Source of the DNA: Verrucomicrobiota bacterium
GTDB taxonomy: Bacteria; Verrucomicrobiota; Verrucomicrobiia; Verrucomicrobiales; Akkermansiaceae
DNA length: 34,377 nucleotides
Direction of reading: 5' to 3'
NCBI GenBank assembly: GCA_017301995.1
Contig: JAFLEH010000045.1
Coordinates: forward strand, 1 to 34,377
Shown here one piece after another: positions 15,530-24,518 of this stretch. Within the stretch, counting starts at the first letter, position 1, and every line of letters begins with the position of its first letter. The translations under genes and the position numbers were made by a program. The notes under the pieces are model-generated. The model was given only the letters and a program-made list of their open reading frames with translations. It did no database searches and was not told the origin of the DNA.

Positions 15530-16480
15530 ATGCCGACCGACTCGATACTTTTCACCGCCCGCCAATTTCTTGGTGTGGATCCGACCGTTTCCGTGACCTT
15601 GGAGCCGATAAAACGCGGCGCGTCCGGGCGGACGATCGTGCGGGTGAAATCGAAACAACGGGAGCCGTTCATCGGGATCCATTGGACGGATGAGCGCGAG
15701 GACAACGAGCAATTCGTGCCGGTGGCGCATCTTCTGAAGCGTTCGCGGCTGCGGGTGCCGGCGATTTTGCACGAGAATCTGAAGCGCCATGTGGCGCTGG
15801 TGGAGGATTTGGGCGATGTGGATTTGCTTTCGCTGAAGGACCGGCCGTTTGCCGAGCGGTTGCCTCTGTACCGCTCCGCGCTGGAGCAGGTGGACCGGCT
15901 GTTTTACGCCAAACCGGACCGGGAGTTCGTGCTGATGGCCCCATTCGACGCCGCGCTCTACCGGTGGGAGCAGGAGTATTTCTTCGAGCATCTGGTGGAG
16001 CGGCATCTGGGCATGAATGCCGACGGACTGCGGAAAAACGTGGAGTTTGCGGAGCTGGCCGACCGACTGGGCAAGGTGGCGCGGCATCTGGTCCATCGCG
16101 ATTTCCAATCGCAGAACCTGATGGTGAAAGATGACGCCGTCTGGCTGATCGACTTCCAGGGGTTGCGGCGCGGGCGGCAGGAATACGACATCGCTTCGCT
16201 GGTTTATGATCCCTACATGAACCACAGTCCGGAGGAGCGAGAGGCGTTGTTGGATCTGTGGGAGGAGATTTCCGACGAACGGCCGGAGCCGCGGCTTTTC
16301 AACGAGTGTGCGGCGCAGCGGCTGATGCAGGCGTTGGGCGCCTATGGAAATATCCTGCACAACCGGGGCGACGAATGGTACCGCCAGTTCATCCCGGTGG
16401 CGGCCAAGGCGCTCGGCGAGGTGACGAAAGGTACCGAGCTGGAAGCCCCGCTGGCCCCCGTGCTGGCGGCGGTGAAATAA
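15530..16480 (+). CDS. Aminoglycoside-phosphotransferase-fold sugar kinase (AmgK-like)
   Basis: The product has 316 residues from the ATG at 15530; the frame is open back to 15404 but that part is REP sequence, so the later start is chosen. Kinase features are GASGRTIVRVK (a nucleotide loop and strand), VEDLGDVDLLSL (hinge), VHRDFQSQNLMV (catalytic loop with Asp and Asn) and WLIDFQG (metal-binding Asp). This order resembles AmgK, which phosphorylates N-acetylmuramate/N-acetylglucosamine at C1 for cell-wall recycling. The usual partner MurU is not in the window, so the substrate remains open. The stop overlaps the next start (TAATG), showing translational coupling to the CHASE2 gene. Confidence 0.8.
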   Translation: MPTDSILFTARQFLGVDPTVSVTLEPIKRGASGRTIVRVKSKQREPFIGIHWTDEREDNEQFVPVAHLLKRSRLRVPAILHENLKRHVALVEDLGDVDLLSLKDRPFAERLPLYRSALEQVDRLFYAKPDREFVLMAPFDAALYRWEQEYFFEHLVERHLGMNADGLRKNVEFAELADRLGKVARHLVHRDFQSQNLMVKDDAVWLIDFQGLRRGRQEYDIASLVYDPYMNHSPEEREALLDLWEEISDERPEPRLFNECAAQRLMQALGAYGNILHNRGDEWYRQFIPVAAKALGEVTKGTELEAPLAPVLAAVK

Positions 16481-18351
16481 TGCGACCCGCCGTGCCCATT
16501 TCCTATCAACGCAGATGCCTGGTGCTGCTCGCCGCGGCGGCGGTGGCCGTGGGGTTCCAGACCGCCGCGGTCAAAACCGGAGCCGAGCGGGAAATCTTCG
16601 CCGCGGTGGCGCGGACGGTGGCCAATCCGCCGATTTTCACCGAAGGCGATGGCTCGGACGAGAAGCCGTTCGGTTTCCGGGCCCGCGCGGCGGTGGCGGA
16701 AATCCAGCGCGCGAAAGCTCCGGTGGTGGTCTCCATCGGGGACCCGCCAACGGACGGACTGGGGATGGTGTTCCAGGAGTCTCCGCCCTCGCCGGCGGAC
16801 ATTGCCGTCATCTTGAGCAATCTCCGGAAACTCGGCGCGAAGAACGTGGCGGTGGCTGCGGTTCTGGCATGGAAGGAACCGGATCTGATCAACTTCAAGA
16901 GCCTGGAAGTCATTTTGGGGAAGTTCGACATGGTGGTCCACGCCGCGCCACTGGCCCGCCACACACGGGTGGATCCGATGCCGGAGGCGTTCGAGCGCGC
17001 TTCTCTGTCGCCGGAATCCGTGACCGGTGATGTTTCGCGGCTGCCGATCATCAACCAGATGGCGGTGGCGGACGTGGTGTTCGCTCCGGGAAAAGGGCTG
17101 GCCGGTTTTTCCACGCTGGACGACATCAAACTGAAAGGCCGCGTGCCGATGTTGGCCCGGTGGGAGGAGGATTCCGAGAATCGGATGGTGCTGGCGTTTC
17201 CCTTGCTGGCGGTGCTTGCGCGCTACGAACTGCCGCTCGGCGGCGTCAAGGTGCGGCTCGGGGAGGCGATCGAACTGAGCCCCGAGGGCCCGATGGTGCC
17301 GATCGACTCGGACGGATGCCTCGCGCTGCCGCCCAAGCCGGTGCCGTCGCGGGTGGACGTGTCCGCCGAGGCGATGATCGAGGCCAAGGACGGGATTTTT
17401 CCGGATGATCCGGGGCTGATCGTGCTGCGCGACGACCAGAGTTTCGCGCCGGCGGCCACGCGGAGGTTTTCGCGGGATTTGGCGTCGGTGATGGCGGCCA
17501 TCGGGTCGGATGGCGGGTTGGCGCCGATGGTGACGTACCGGCGGATCTCCGGTGAGGCCGCGCTGGCGCTCGGCGGGTTTCTGCTGGCGGGGATGTGGCT
17601 GGCGTGCGGGCTGGGGAAATTCGGCAGGAATGTGGCGTTCGCGTTGTTGATAGGTTATGTGGCGGTGGCGCAGTTCGCATGTTTCGGATTGGCGGAAGCG
17701 TGGTATCCCGGAGCGTGCTCGGCGGTCGGTCTGCTGGCGGGGTGGGGGATGTGCGGGATGCTAGGCCGCGGGCGGGAAACCGCGGCGCCGCAAGTTCCGG
17801 CCGGGCTTTCACCCGCTCCGGCCGCGGTGGTTGACCCCGCTTTTCGCCGGACATCCATCCGTTCGGTCACCATCTGGCGCGAACCCGCCGCATCCGCGGC
17901 CGCGGAGCCGGTGATGAATGCCGTCGAAACGGCTCCAGCCCCCCTGGAACCGCTGCCCCAACCTGAAATACCGGAAATCGTTGCCGAACCGGAGGCACCG
18001 GAGGCCGTTCCCGAACCCGATGCCGGCGTGGAACCTATCGAAGAATCCGCCGCGCCGCCTGTTGTTGAATTATCCGTCCCCAAGAAGCGGGCCACCAAAA
18101 CCGCGCGTCCCAAGCGCACGGCGGAGGCCGCCACTGCCACCGAACCTGCCCCGCCCGCGCCGCCGGAAGAACCCATCCCCACGCCCCCGCCGGCCACGAA
18201 GCGGGCGGCGAAACGCACGGTTGCCAAAAAGACCGCGCCTGCCAAAGTGGAGGGGTCTCCCGCGGAAGCGCCGCCGCCACCTGCCAAAAAGACCGTCCGC
18301 CGCCGCAAGGCCGCCCCCGGAGCCGCGCCGGAAGCCCCACCGGAAACATAA
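16480..18351 (+). CDS. CHASE2-like membrane sensor protein with histone-H1-like C-terminal tail
   Basis: The product has 623 residues from the ATG overlapping the previous stop. A membrane helix near residues 12-28 is followed by a periplasmic region of about 320 residues resembling a CHASE2 sensor (APVVVSIGDPP, LRKLGAKNVAVAAVL, AGFSTLDDIKLKGRVPML, and VPIDSDGCLALPP). Three helices follow at about 358-378, 383-405 and 410-428, the usual CHASE2 layout. The topology places the C-terminus in the cytoplasm. There is no kinase, cyclase or phosphatase output domain. Instead there is an acidic Pro/Glu-rich linker, then from about residue 534 a Lys/Ala/Pro-rich tail (KKRATKTARPKR, KRAAKRTVAKKT) like histone H1. 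The CHASE2 assignment is moderate and the function unknown. Confidence 0.65.
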   Translation: MRPAVPISYQRRCLVLLAAAAVAVGFQTAAVKTGAEREIFAAVARTVANPPIFTEGDGSDEKPFGFRARAAVAEIQRAKAPVVVSIGDPPTDGLGMVFQESPPSPADIAVILSNLRKLGAKNVAVAAVLAWKEPDLINFKSLEVILGKFDMVVHAAPLARHTRVDPMPEAFERASLSPESVTGDVSRLPIINQMAVADVVFAPGKGLAGFSTLDDIKLKGRVPMLARWEEDSENRMVLAFPLLAVLARYELPLGGVKVRLGEAIELSPEGPMVPIDSDGCLALPPKPVPSRVDVSAEAMIEAKDGIFPDDPGLIVLRDDQSFAPAATRRFSRDLASVMAAIGSDGGLAPMVTYRRISGEAALALGGFLLAGMWLACGLGKFGRNVAFALLIGYVAVAQFACFGLAEAWYPGACSAVGLLAGWGMCGMLGRGRETAAPQVPAGLSPAPAAVVDPAFRRTSIRSVTIWREPAASAAAEPVMNAVETAPAPLEPLPQPEIPEIVAEPEAPEAVPEPDAGVEPIEESAAPPVVELSVPKKRATKTARPKRTAEAATATEPAPPAPPEEPIPTPPPATKRAAKRTVAKKTAPAKVEGSPAEAPPPPAKKTVRRRKAAPGAAPEAPPET

Positions 18352-18377
18352 CCTATCACATCAAACCGATTCCCGCC

Positions 18378-19253
18378 ATGCCCATGGACTCCATCGCCAA
18401 AGCCGACGCGCTCATCGAGGCGCTTCCCTATCTGCAAGCCTTCCGCGGCAAGACCTTTCTGATCAAGATGGGTGGTTCCGCGATGGAGGACCCCGATCTC
18501 GTGGCCAAGGTCATGCGCGACATCGTCTTCCTCGAAGTGGCCGGCATCAATCCGATCGTGGTTCACGGCGGCGGCAAGGCCATTTCCGCCGCGATGGCCG
18601 CGGCCGGGCTGAAGGCGGAATTCGTGGGCGGTTTCCGCGTCACCACCGATGAGGCCATCGACATCGTCTCGCGGGTGCTCTCGGAGGAAATCAATCCCGG
18701 CTTGGTCAGGATGATCCGCGACTTCGGCGGAAAAGCGGTCGGTATCCCCGGAAACGACGTGTTTCTCGGCGAGCGGACCAAGGCCACCGGCCCGGATGGC
18801 GGCAAGGTGGACATCGGCCGGGTGGGCGAGGTGGTCGGATGCCGCATGGCCCACATGGACGCCGCGCTCGGCGCCGGAATCGTCCCCGTGATCTCGCCGC
18901 TCGCGGCCGAACTCGCCAGCGGACGCCCCCTAAACATCAACGCCGACCTCGCCGCCGCCGCGCTGGCCAAGGAGCTGCGCGTGGCCAAACTGGTCTATCT
19001 GTCCGACGTCCCCGGCCTGCTCTCGGATCCCGCGGATCCCGCGTCCCTGATCAAATCCGTGACCCGCGCCGGCGCAGACGCCCTGATCGCCGACGGTACC
19101 ATTTCCGGCGGCATGATCCCCAAGATCCGCAGCGCCGTGGACGCCCTCAACGCCGGCGTACGCAAGGTCCATTTCGTGGACGGACGCCTGCCCCATGCCC
19201 TGTTGCTGGAGATCTTCACCGACGGTGGCATCGGTACCGAGGTGGTGCGTTAG
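18378..19253 (+). CDS. argB: Acetylglutamate kinase
   Basis: The product has 291 residues, the usual length. LIKMGGSAM, PIVVHGGGKAI, and late GTISGGMIPKI and VHFVDGRLPHALLLEIFTDGGIGTEV are diagnostic of ArgB. It phosphorylates N-acetyl-L-glutamate, the second step of arginine synthesis. Another in-frame ATG lies two codons downstream (MPMDS); either could be used. It follows the CHASE2 gene by 26 bases, which may be chance co-transcription. No other arg gene is near. Confidence 0.97.
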   Translation: MPMDSIAKADALIEALPYLQAFRGKTFLIKMGGSAMEDPDLVAKVMRDIVFLEVAGINPIVVHGGGKAISAAMAAAGLKAEFVGGFRVTTDEAIDIVSRVLSEEINPGLVRMIRDFGGKAVGIPGNDVFLGERTKATGPDGGKVDIGRVGEVVGCRMAHMDAALGAGIVPVISPLAAELASGRPLNINADLAAAALAKELRVAKLVYLSDVPGLLSDPADPASLIKSVTRAGADALIADGTISGGMIPKIRSAVDALNAGVRKVHFVDGRLPHALLLEIFTDGGIGTEVVR

Positions 19254-19326
19254 ACCGGGCGGGAGTGCGGATATTCCGATATGCTAACAGTGTTGGCGTT
19301 CGCGTGCCGCACCTGCGGACGGAGAT

Positions 19327-20484
19327 TCATTTGGCTGCAGGCTCGCGGAGCAGGGCGGTGGCGCACCAGAGCACGGGGCCTTGGCCGTGGAGGTCGCCAT
19401 CGGCGCGGGGGCGTTCCAGATAGTGATCGCGGTTGTTGGCGGTGTTGGTGCCCACACAGACATCGCGCACGACCCCGTTGGGGCGGACGTATCCGGCGAG
19501 GGCGATCCAGCCCTTGCGGGCCGCCGGGCCGAATTTCGCTGCGTCCAGCCAGCCCTCCTTGCAACCGGTGATCATGGCGAAGGTGAACATGCCCGAGCAG
19601 GAGCTTTCCGGCCAGGAGTCCGGGTCGTCCACGAGCTGCCGCCACATGCCGTCGGCACCCTGATAGGTGAGGAGTGAGTCCATCATCTTGTGGCAACCCG
19701 CAAGGATCCGCGGACGGTCGGGGTGGTCTTTTGGCAGCGAGCGGAGAAGCTCGGCCATGCCCGCGGCCACCCAGCCGTTGCCGCGGCCCCAGAAAAACGG
19801 AGCGTCTTTCGAGTGGTGGAAAAGTCCGTTCGGTTTCTGGAGTTCGTCGAGGTAGGCAACCATCGACTTCGCGGCGCGGTCGAGGTATTTCGTGTCCTTG
19901 GAGGCCCTGAACATCTGGGTCTGGACGATGGTGATCATATACATGTCATCGATCCAGAAGCGTGTCTGCCAACTCAGCCCCCGTTCCAAAAGTGCTTTGG
20001 TTTTGTCGTCCATCCGCCCGAGGGTATCGGCGGGCGGGTCCCACTGGAGGTCGGCGTTTCGTTTGCCAAGTTCGAGGCAGCGCTTGTCGCCGTTTTGCAT
20101 ATATATTTCCAATGGCAGCGATCCGAACATGTTGTTGTCCACGTGATCCGGCCTGGGCATCAGCCGCGCCATTCCGCCGTGCAAAGGCTCGAACCGTTCC
20201 ACGAGCAATCCGGTCACGTCCTTGAGGCCGGCGGTTTTGGCGAAGGTCAGCGCCCCATACCAGGTGATGACCTCCGGGTAGATGATGCGGCGCGTGGGGC
20301 CGGACTTCGTCAGGTCGATGCGCGTGGATTCGGCGAACCGTTTCGCCACGCGGGTTCCGACCGCCACCGGGTCTGCTGCGTCGGGGAAACCGGTGAATGG
20401 GGAATCCGCCAGCGAGACGGATGGGGCGAGGCAGGCCGCGATCAGGGCGGCACGGACCAGAGGAGCGAGCGTTGTTGTTTTCAT
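19327..20484 (-). CDS. Secreted GH105 unsaturated glucuronyl/galacturonyl hydrolase
   Basis: The product has 385 residues. The start at 20484 gives a signal peptide MKTTTLAPLVRAALIAACLA with a cut near residue 26. The (alpha/alpha)6-type sequence has FWIDDMYMI with D179 (or D180) at the catalytic acid position of GH105/GH88. GRGNGWVAAGMAELL and SSCSGMFTFAMITG are family motifs. Such enzymes remove the 4,5-unsaturated uronic acid left by a polysaccharide lyase, for example from rhamnogalacturonan or ulvan. The ATG overlaps the stop of the upstream FAD/SGNH gene by four bases, so the two are translationally coupled. Confidence 0.9.
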   Translation of the reverse strand: MKTTTLAPLVRAALIAACLAPSVSLADSPFTGFPDAADPVAVGTRVAKRFAESTRIDLTKSGPTRRIIYPEVITWYGALTFAKTAGLKDVTGLLVERFEPLHGGMARLMPRPDHVDNNMFGSLPLEIYMQNGDKRCLELGKRNADLQWDPPADTLGRMDDKTKALLERGLSWQTRFWIDDMYMITIVQTQMFRASKDTKYLDRAAKSMVAYLDELQKPNGLFHHSKDAPFFWGRGNGWVAAGMAELLRSLPKDHPDRPRILAGCHKMMDSLLTYQGADGMWRQLVDDPDSWPESSCSGMFTFAMITGCKEGWLDAAKFGPAARKGWIALAGYVRPNGVVRDVCVGTNTANNRDHYLERPRADGDLHGQGPVLWCATALLREPAAK

Positions 20485-23456
20485 GGTTTGGGCATACCGC
20501 CGGTGAGCTTCCATTTGAGCAGGGGAAACATGATCTTCGCGTAGGCGTCGGCGGTGGGGTGGACGCCATCCGGCACCAGGGTTTGATAGGTTGCCGGATC
20601 CGTCTGCTGGAGTGCCAGCCAGTTGCGGTGGTGATCGACGAGCATGAGTCCGCGCGCGGCGGCAACCTCGCGATACATCTGATAGTAGTCCGCGAGTTGC
20701 GGACGCAGGGTGGCGGACTGGTTGCTGCCCTGGGGGGAGTTCCACACCGCATTCATCGTTTGAAGGATCACCTCGCATGCCGGGTAGTGAGTGAGAATCG
20801 CGTCGATCATCGCGTTGAGGTTGGCGCGCGCCTGCCCGACACTGAGGCTGGGCGTGGCATCGCTATAGAGAAACGCGTCGTTCACCGCGAACTCGATGAA
20901 CACGGTGTCGGGAGCGTGGTTGAGCACCTTGGTCTGGATCTGGGCCAGTCCCTCGGCGGAATTCTTGCCGCTCAAGCCGCTGTTGATCAGGGTGACCCGC
21001 CCCGGATAGCTGGTGGCCAGCCACGCCCCCAACTGGCCCACCCATCCGCCGCCGGCGGTTAGGCTGGTGCCATACACCACGATCCGCCGCGTGGCCCCGG
21101 CGTCCAGCGAACCCGCCATCAAAGAGGGGTTGGAAACCAGCGCCGCCCGGAAAAACCGCCGCGGGCCGGCCTGGGGCACGCTGAGTTCGAAGTCCTCGAA
21201 CGCGCTCCAAGACGGAGCCTCCTGAAGCGATAGACGGAAAACGTGCGGCATGTAGCCGGCGCCTGTTAGCCGGAAGTCGTGGATTTCATCTGACGAATGA
21301 AGGTTGAAATACTCCGGGTGACCGCGGATGGCGTCGAACGTCGCTTTGTTGGAAACCAGCGGGTCGATGCCCAGTTGGAGTTCCCTGATGTCGGTCATGC
21401 CGTCGTCGTCGCTGTCATCGCTCTCCGCGACGGGCGAGAATCCGACCGCATCCGCAATCACATAGCCGTTGGTTTGCTCGTTGGAAACCACCACCGAAGT
21501 GACACCGGTGAACATCCCGAGCGTGTACCATTTTCCACCGTTGCTCCGTTGGTCGATTGTGAGGATCGCGGTTCCGTTCGCGTGATGGACGGCGACCGGC
21601 ACGTTCGACGCGCGGTTGGCGTGGGATGTCCAGCGGATGACGACGCGCTGGAGGCCGGCGACTCCGTCAGGCGTGCGGAAGCGCACCGATTTGCCACCGG
21701 GAGTGCCGCCATCGTGCAGATAGTCCGTGCCGATGAAGCCCGCGGTGGCGGAGGCGGAAATCCATGTGCCGGTGATGTCCACTTGGGCCGAATCCGTGTT
21801 ATCGACCACCACGGTGGGCGCCGCCGCCACCGGATCACCGAGCGCCTGGCCGGCGGCGAGAAGCGCGGGGCGGAGTTTCGGGTAGGGGAGCTGTTGGACG
21901 GTTAGGTTGTCCCTGATCGCGAGGTCGGCGGCCACGGCGGCGGATTGCGCGAGGATCATGAAAACCGGCTCCATGCGGATCGATCCGAACGCCATGTGGC
22001 TTGCGGACAGGCTCCATGGGACCAGCAGGTTGGAGCACTCGCCGGTCTTCGGCACGATCGAGCGGTAGGAAACCGGATAGGGATTGGCGACCGTCATCTG
22101 CACGTCGCCCTCGTTCTTGACCATGCCGTTTTTCACGTGGCGCTGGACGTTGTGGGAATCCATCGAGTAGGCCGCCAGTCCAACCGAATCCGTGGCGACG
22201 ACTTCGCCGCTGCAGTGGCGCTGGCTCATCACGGTGTCCGAGACCATGCGGCGCGCCTCGCGCACATAGAGCTGCCACGGCCAGTTGCCGTTGTCGGTGA
22301 ACTCATCGGCGGGCAGGCCCCAGGACGCATAACTGTTGCGGATGGACAGGGGCACGCGCGGATGGTTCTGGAGGGTCCAAAGCAGGCCGCGCTGCCAGTT
22401 TTCGTGCTGTTTGGCCAAGGCGATCCGCTGGTCGTGGTTGAGGGTGGTCCAGTTCCATCCCGCGCCGTGGTTTTTTCCGATGAAATCGGTGGAGATCCCC
22501 CCGGTGTTGTTGGAATCGGTTTTGCGGTTCGGCATCAGGTCCAGCTTGAAGAACCCGGTTGTCTGGCCCGCTTCGATCGAGCGGAACAGCAGTTCGTAAT
22601 CCGCCTCGTTGTAGCCGGGCGGCTGGGCGACCATCACCCGGTTGGCCGGAACGTCCGTTAGGGACATGCGGAAACAGTAGGCCTGGAGTTTGTCGTCGCC
22701 CTGTCCGTCGCCGCCACCGGCATCCGGGTTCACGCCCGGCAGCAGTCCGCTGGCCGGGTTTCCCGCGGTCACATAGGGATCGATGCCATCGCGGAGTTGG
22801 TTCTTGGTAGCCCGCGCCGCCTGGATTCCATTGTAGTCCTCGGCGTGGGTGGCATTCGCCTCGCGGCCGACGGTGAAGGAGACGCCGGCGCCGGGAAGCA
22901 GGTCTCCCTCGTAACTGGCGTCGATGAACATTTTTCCGGCAAACTCGCGGCCGTCCTCGAGGCGGATATGTTTGATACGTCCGGCGTCCATCACCACTCC
23001 TGCGGTTAGATCCAGGCGGCCGATGGCCGTATTGACGTTGACCTCCCCAAGCATGCCGAGAAACACCGCTTCGGCGACCTTCGGTTCGAACACCGAGGCG
23101 ATTTCCGTGGTGGCGTTGAAAGCGGGGCCGCCCTGGCCGGCATTGGCAAACGAGGCGCGGGTCTGCCAGGTCCAGGCGGCATCGTTCTGATAGTGCAGAT
23201 AGATGCGGTGGTAGAACTCGCGGCTCAGTCCGCCGAGGATGGCGCTTTCGCCGAGATCCGTCCATCCGAGGCCGCTGGTGGTGAGGCCGCCGAGGTGGGG
23301 CGTGGGCGAGATCAGGGCCACGGAGCGGCCGGATTTCGCCGCTTGGACGGCGGCGATGACACCGCCCGACGTGCCGCCATAGACGACGATGTCATGGGAA
23401 ACCGGGGCGGCGGAGGCGTGGGCGGAGATTGCTGTTAGAAGGAGGAGCCGTTTCAA
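20481..23456 (-). CDS. Secreted FAD-dependent oxidoreductase - Golvesin - SGNH hydrolase fusion
   Basis: The product has 991 residues. No ATG lies near the N-terminus. A TTG at 23456, overlapping the previous stop as TTGA, gives a good signal peptide MKRLLLLTAISAHASA, so it is chosen. Residues 20-535 form a FAD_oxidored-type domain (DIVVYGGTSGGVIAAVQAA, HLGGLTTSGLG, FIDASYEGDLLPGAG). Residues 545-675 look like a Golvesin/xanthan-lyase-type binding domain (VVVDNTDSAQ, GKWYTLGMF, GYVIADAVGF). A calcium motif DSDDDGMTD follows at about 678-697. Residues 785-985 are an SGNH esterase with VYGTSLTAGG, EFAVNDAF and DGVHPTADAY. The esterase could remove acetyl groups from the polysaccharide handled by the coupled GH105. 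The oxidase substrate is unknown. Confidence 0.85.
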   Translation of the reverse strand: MKRLLLLTAISAHASAAPVSHDIVVYGGTSGGVIAAVQAAKSGRSVALISPTPHLGGLTTSGLGWTDLGESAILGGLSREFYHRIYLHYQNDAAWTWQTRASFANAGQGGPAFNATTEIASVFEPKVAEAVFLGMLGEVNVNTAIGRLDLTAGVVMDAGRIKHIRLEDGREFAGKMFIDASYEGDLLPGAGVSFTVGREANATHAEDYNGIQAARATKNQLRDGIDPYVTAGNPASGLLPGVNPDAGGGDGQGDDKLQAYCFRMSLTDVPANRVMVAQPPGYNEADYELLFRSIEAGQTTGFFKLDLMPNRKTDSNNTGGISTDFIGKNHGAGWNWTTLNHDQRIALAKQHENWQRGLLWTLQNHPRVPLSIRNSYASWGLPADEFTDNGNWPWQLYVREARRMVSDTVMSQRHCSGEVVATDSVGLAAYSMDSHNVQRHVKNGMVKNEGDVQMTVANPYPVSYRSIVPKTGECSNLLVPWSLSASHMAFGSIRMEPVFMILAQSAAVAADLAIRDNLTVQQLPYPKLRPALLAAGQALGDPVAAAPTVVVDNTDSAQVDITGTWISASATAGFIGTDYLHDGGTPGGKSVRFRTPDGVAGLQRVVIRWTSHANRASNVPVAVHHANGTAILTIDQRSNGGKWYTLGMFTGVTSVVVSNEQTNGYVIADAVGFSPVAESDDSDDDGMTDIRELQLGIDPLVSNKATFDAIRGHPEYFNLHSSDEIHDFRLTGAGYMPHVFRLSLQEAPSWSAFEDFELSVPQAGPRRFFRAALVSNPSLMAGSLDAGATRRIVVYGTSLTAGGGWVGQLGAWLATSYPGRVTLINSGLSGKNSAEGLAQIQTKVLNHAPDTVFIEFAVNDAFLYSDATPSLSVGQARANLNAMIDAILTHYPACEVILQTMNAVWNSPQGSNQSATLRPQLADYYQMYREVAAARGLMLVDHHRNWLALQQTDPATYQTLVPDGVHPTADAYAKIMFPLLKWKLTGGMPKP

Positions 23457-24505
23457 GGTGTTTCGATTCTGAGGCGGAGGAAATTCTTGCCGGCTGGCGG
23501 TTCGATCCGGCGGATGAAGGTTTCGAGCATGTCCCAGTTCACGAGATCCTCGCTTTGTTGGACCTCGAAGATCAGGCTGACCGGGTTGGTGGCGTCGCGT
23601 TGCAGGATCACACCGCCGCTCGCGAGTTCGAGGATGCCGGATGCCGTGTAAAGGCCGAACCAGTCCGGATGGGCCTGGATGCCGGCGATGAGCGACGCGT
23701 CCGAAATATTTGGATTCAGGCCGAGAATGGCTTCCTGCTCGCTGCTCAGCCCGTCGCCGTCGGCGTCCAGGTCGCCGGAGAAAACATGCGGCGTGACATC
23801 CGCGAACGATGCTCCGATCCGGAGTTCGTCCACCAGCAGGGCGCTGCCGTCCTGCCCCGCGATCCGGACGCGGTTGAAGTCGAAGTTGGTCCCGTCGATG
23901 GTGGCGTTTGGCGATGACGGGGTGTTTGCCAGATTTGGATCGATGAAAGCCTGGACGCGGTCCGCACCACCCGTGCCGCCGGCTTTGGTTAGTTTCAGCA
24001 CCACCAGATGGGTCTGGCCGAAGACGCCCTGGCCGGTGCTCGTCCCCGTGCCCGCGACGAGGTTGTTGGTGAGATAGATGGCCGGGGTGGTCGTGGTGCT
24101 CGGATTGCTGACCGTGAAGACCTGTTGGGTGGCGCGGTAGAACGACACGCCCTCGAACTTGCCATTGGACGCCGGAAGTTGATAGAGAAACGAGATCCAG
24201 ACGTTGTTGATGTCGGGCGAGCCGAGGTCGCGCAGGCTGCGGGTGGTGACGGTGCCGGCGGTGTTCGCCGCGAGTCCGGAGACCGTTAGAATATGGCCCG
24301 CCGGGTCGGTGTATTGCAGTCCGGCGGACGTCACGGAAACGCTGCCGCCATCCACCAGCCAGGCTCCCGGCCACCCGGTGCCGCCGGCCAGGCCGGTTAG
24401 GGATGAGGCGGCGGGGTAGGCGAAGGGCTCGTGGAACAACGGCGCGGCCTGCGCGCAGGTGAGAACACCGAGGCCGGCCAGCAGGGCGGGGAGCGTGGAT
24501 TTCAT
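23453..24505 (-). CDS. Secreted concanavalin-like protein with calcium-binding motif
   Basis: The product has 350 residues with a signal peptide (MKSTLPALLAGLGVLTCAQA). The central part is beta-rich with a LamG/concanavalin-like layout (LFHEPFAYP near the start, GVSFYRA, HLVVLKLTK, LLVDELRIG). A thrombospondin-type calcium motif DLDADGDGLSSEQEA follows. The C-terminal domain with VQQSEDLVNWDMLETF resembles a short module found at the end of many Verrucomicrobiota exoproteins. It probably binds glycan or surface structures. Its stop overlaps the TTG start of the FAD/SGNH gene. Confidence 0.7.
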   Translation of the reverse strand: MKSTLPALLAGLGVLTCAQAAPLFHEPFAYPAASSLTGLAGGTGWPGAWLVDGGSVSVTSAGLQYTDPAGHILTVSGLAANTAGTVTTRSLRDLGSPDINNVWISFLYQLPASNGKFEGVSFYRATQQVFTVSNPSTTTTPAIYLTNNLVAGTGTSTGQGVFGQTHLVVLKLTKAGGTGGADRVQAFIDPNLANTPSSPNATIDGTNFDFNRVRIAGQDGSALLVDELRIGASFADVTPHVFSGDLDADGDGLSSEQEAILGLNPNISDASLIAGIQAHPDWFGLYTASGILELASGGVILQRDATNPVSLIFEVQQSEDLVNWDMLETFIRRIEPPAGKNFLRLRIETP

Positions 24506-24518
24506 GGGAATTCAGAAC

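Noticed and set aside
15398..16360. Long minus-strand open frame opposite the phosphotransferase gene
   Set aside because: No recognisable domain; it is a GC-skew shadow of a clearly conserved plus-strand kinase.
16258..16479. Upstream start for the CHASE2-like protein
   Set aside because: It would overlap the kinase gene by over 200 bases, while the ATG at 16480 gives a TAATG coupling and a proper first membrane helix.
23456..24374. N-terminal extension of the FAD/SGNH protein into the upstream gene's region
   Set aside because: That frame is out of phase with the concanavalin-like gene, has low-complexity sequence and would bury the signal peptide.
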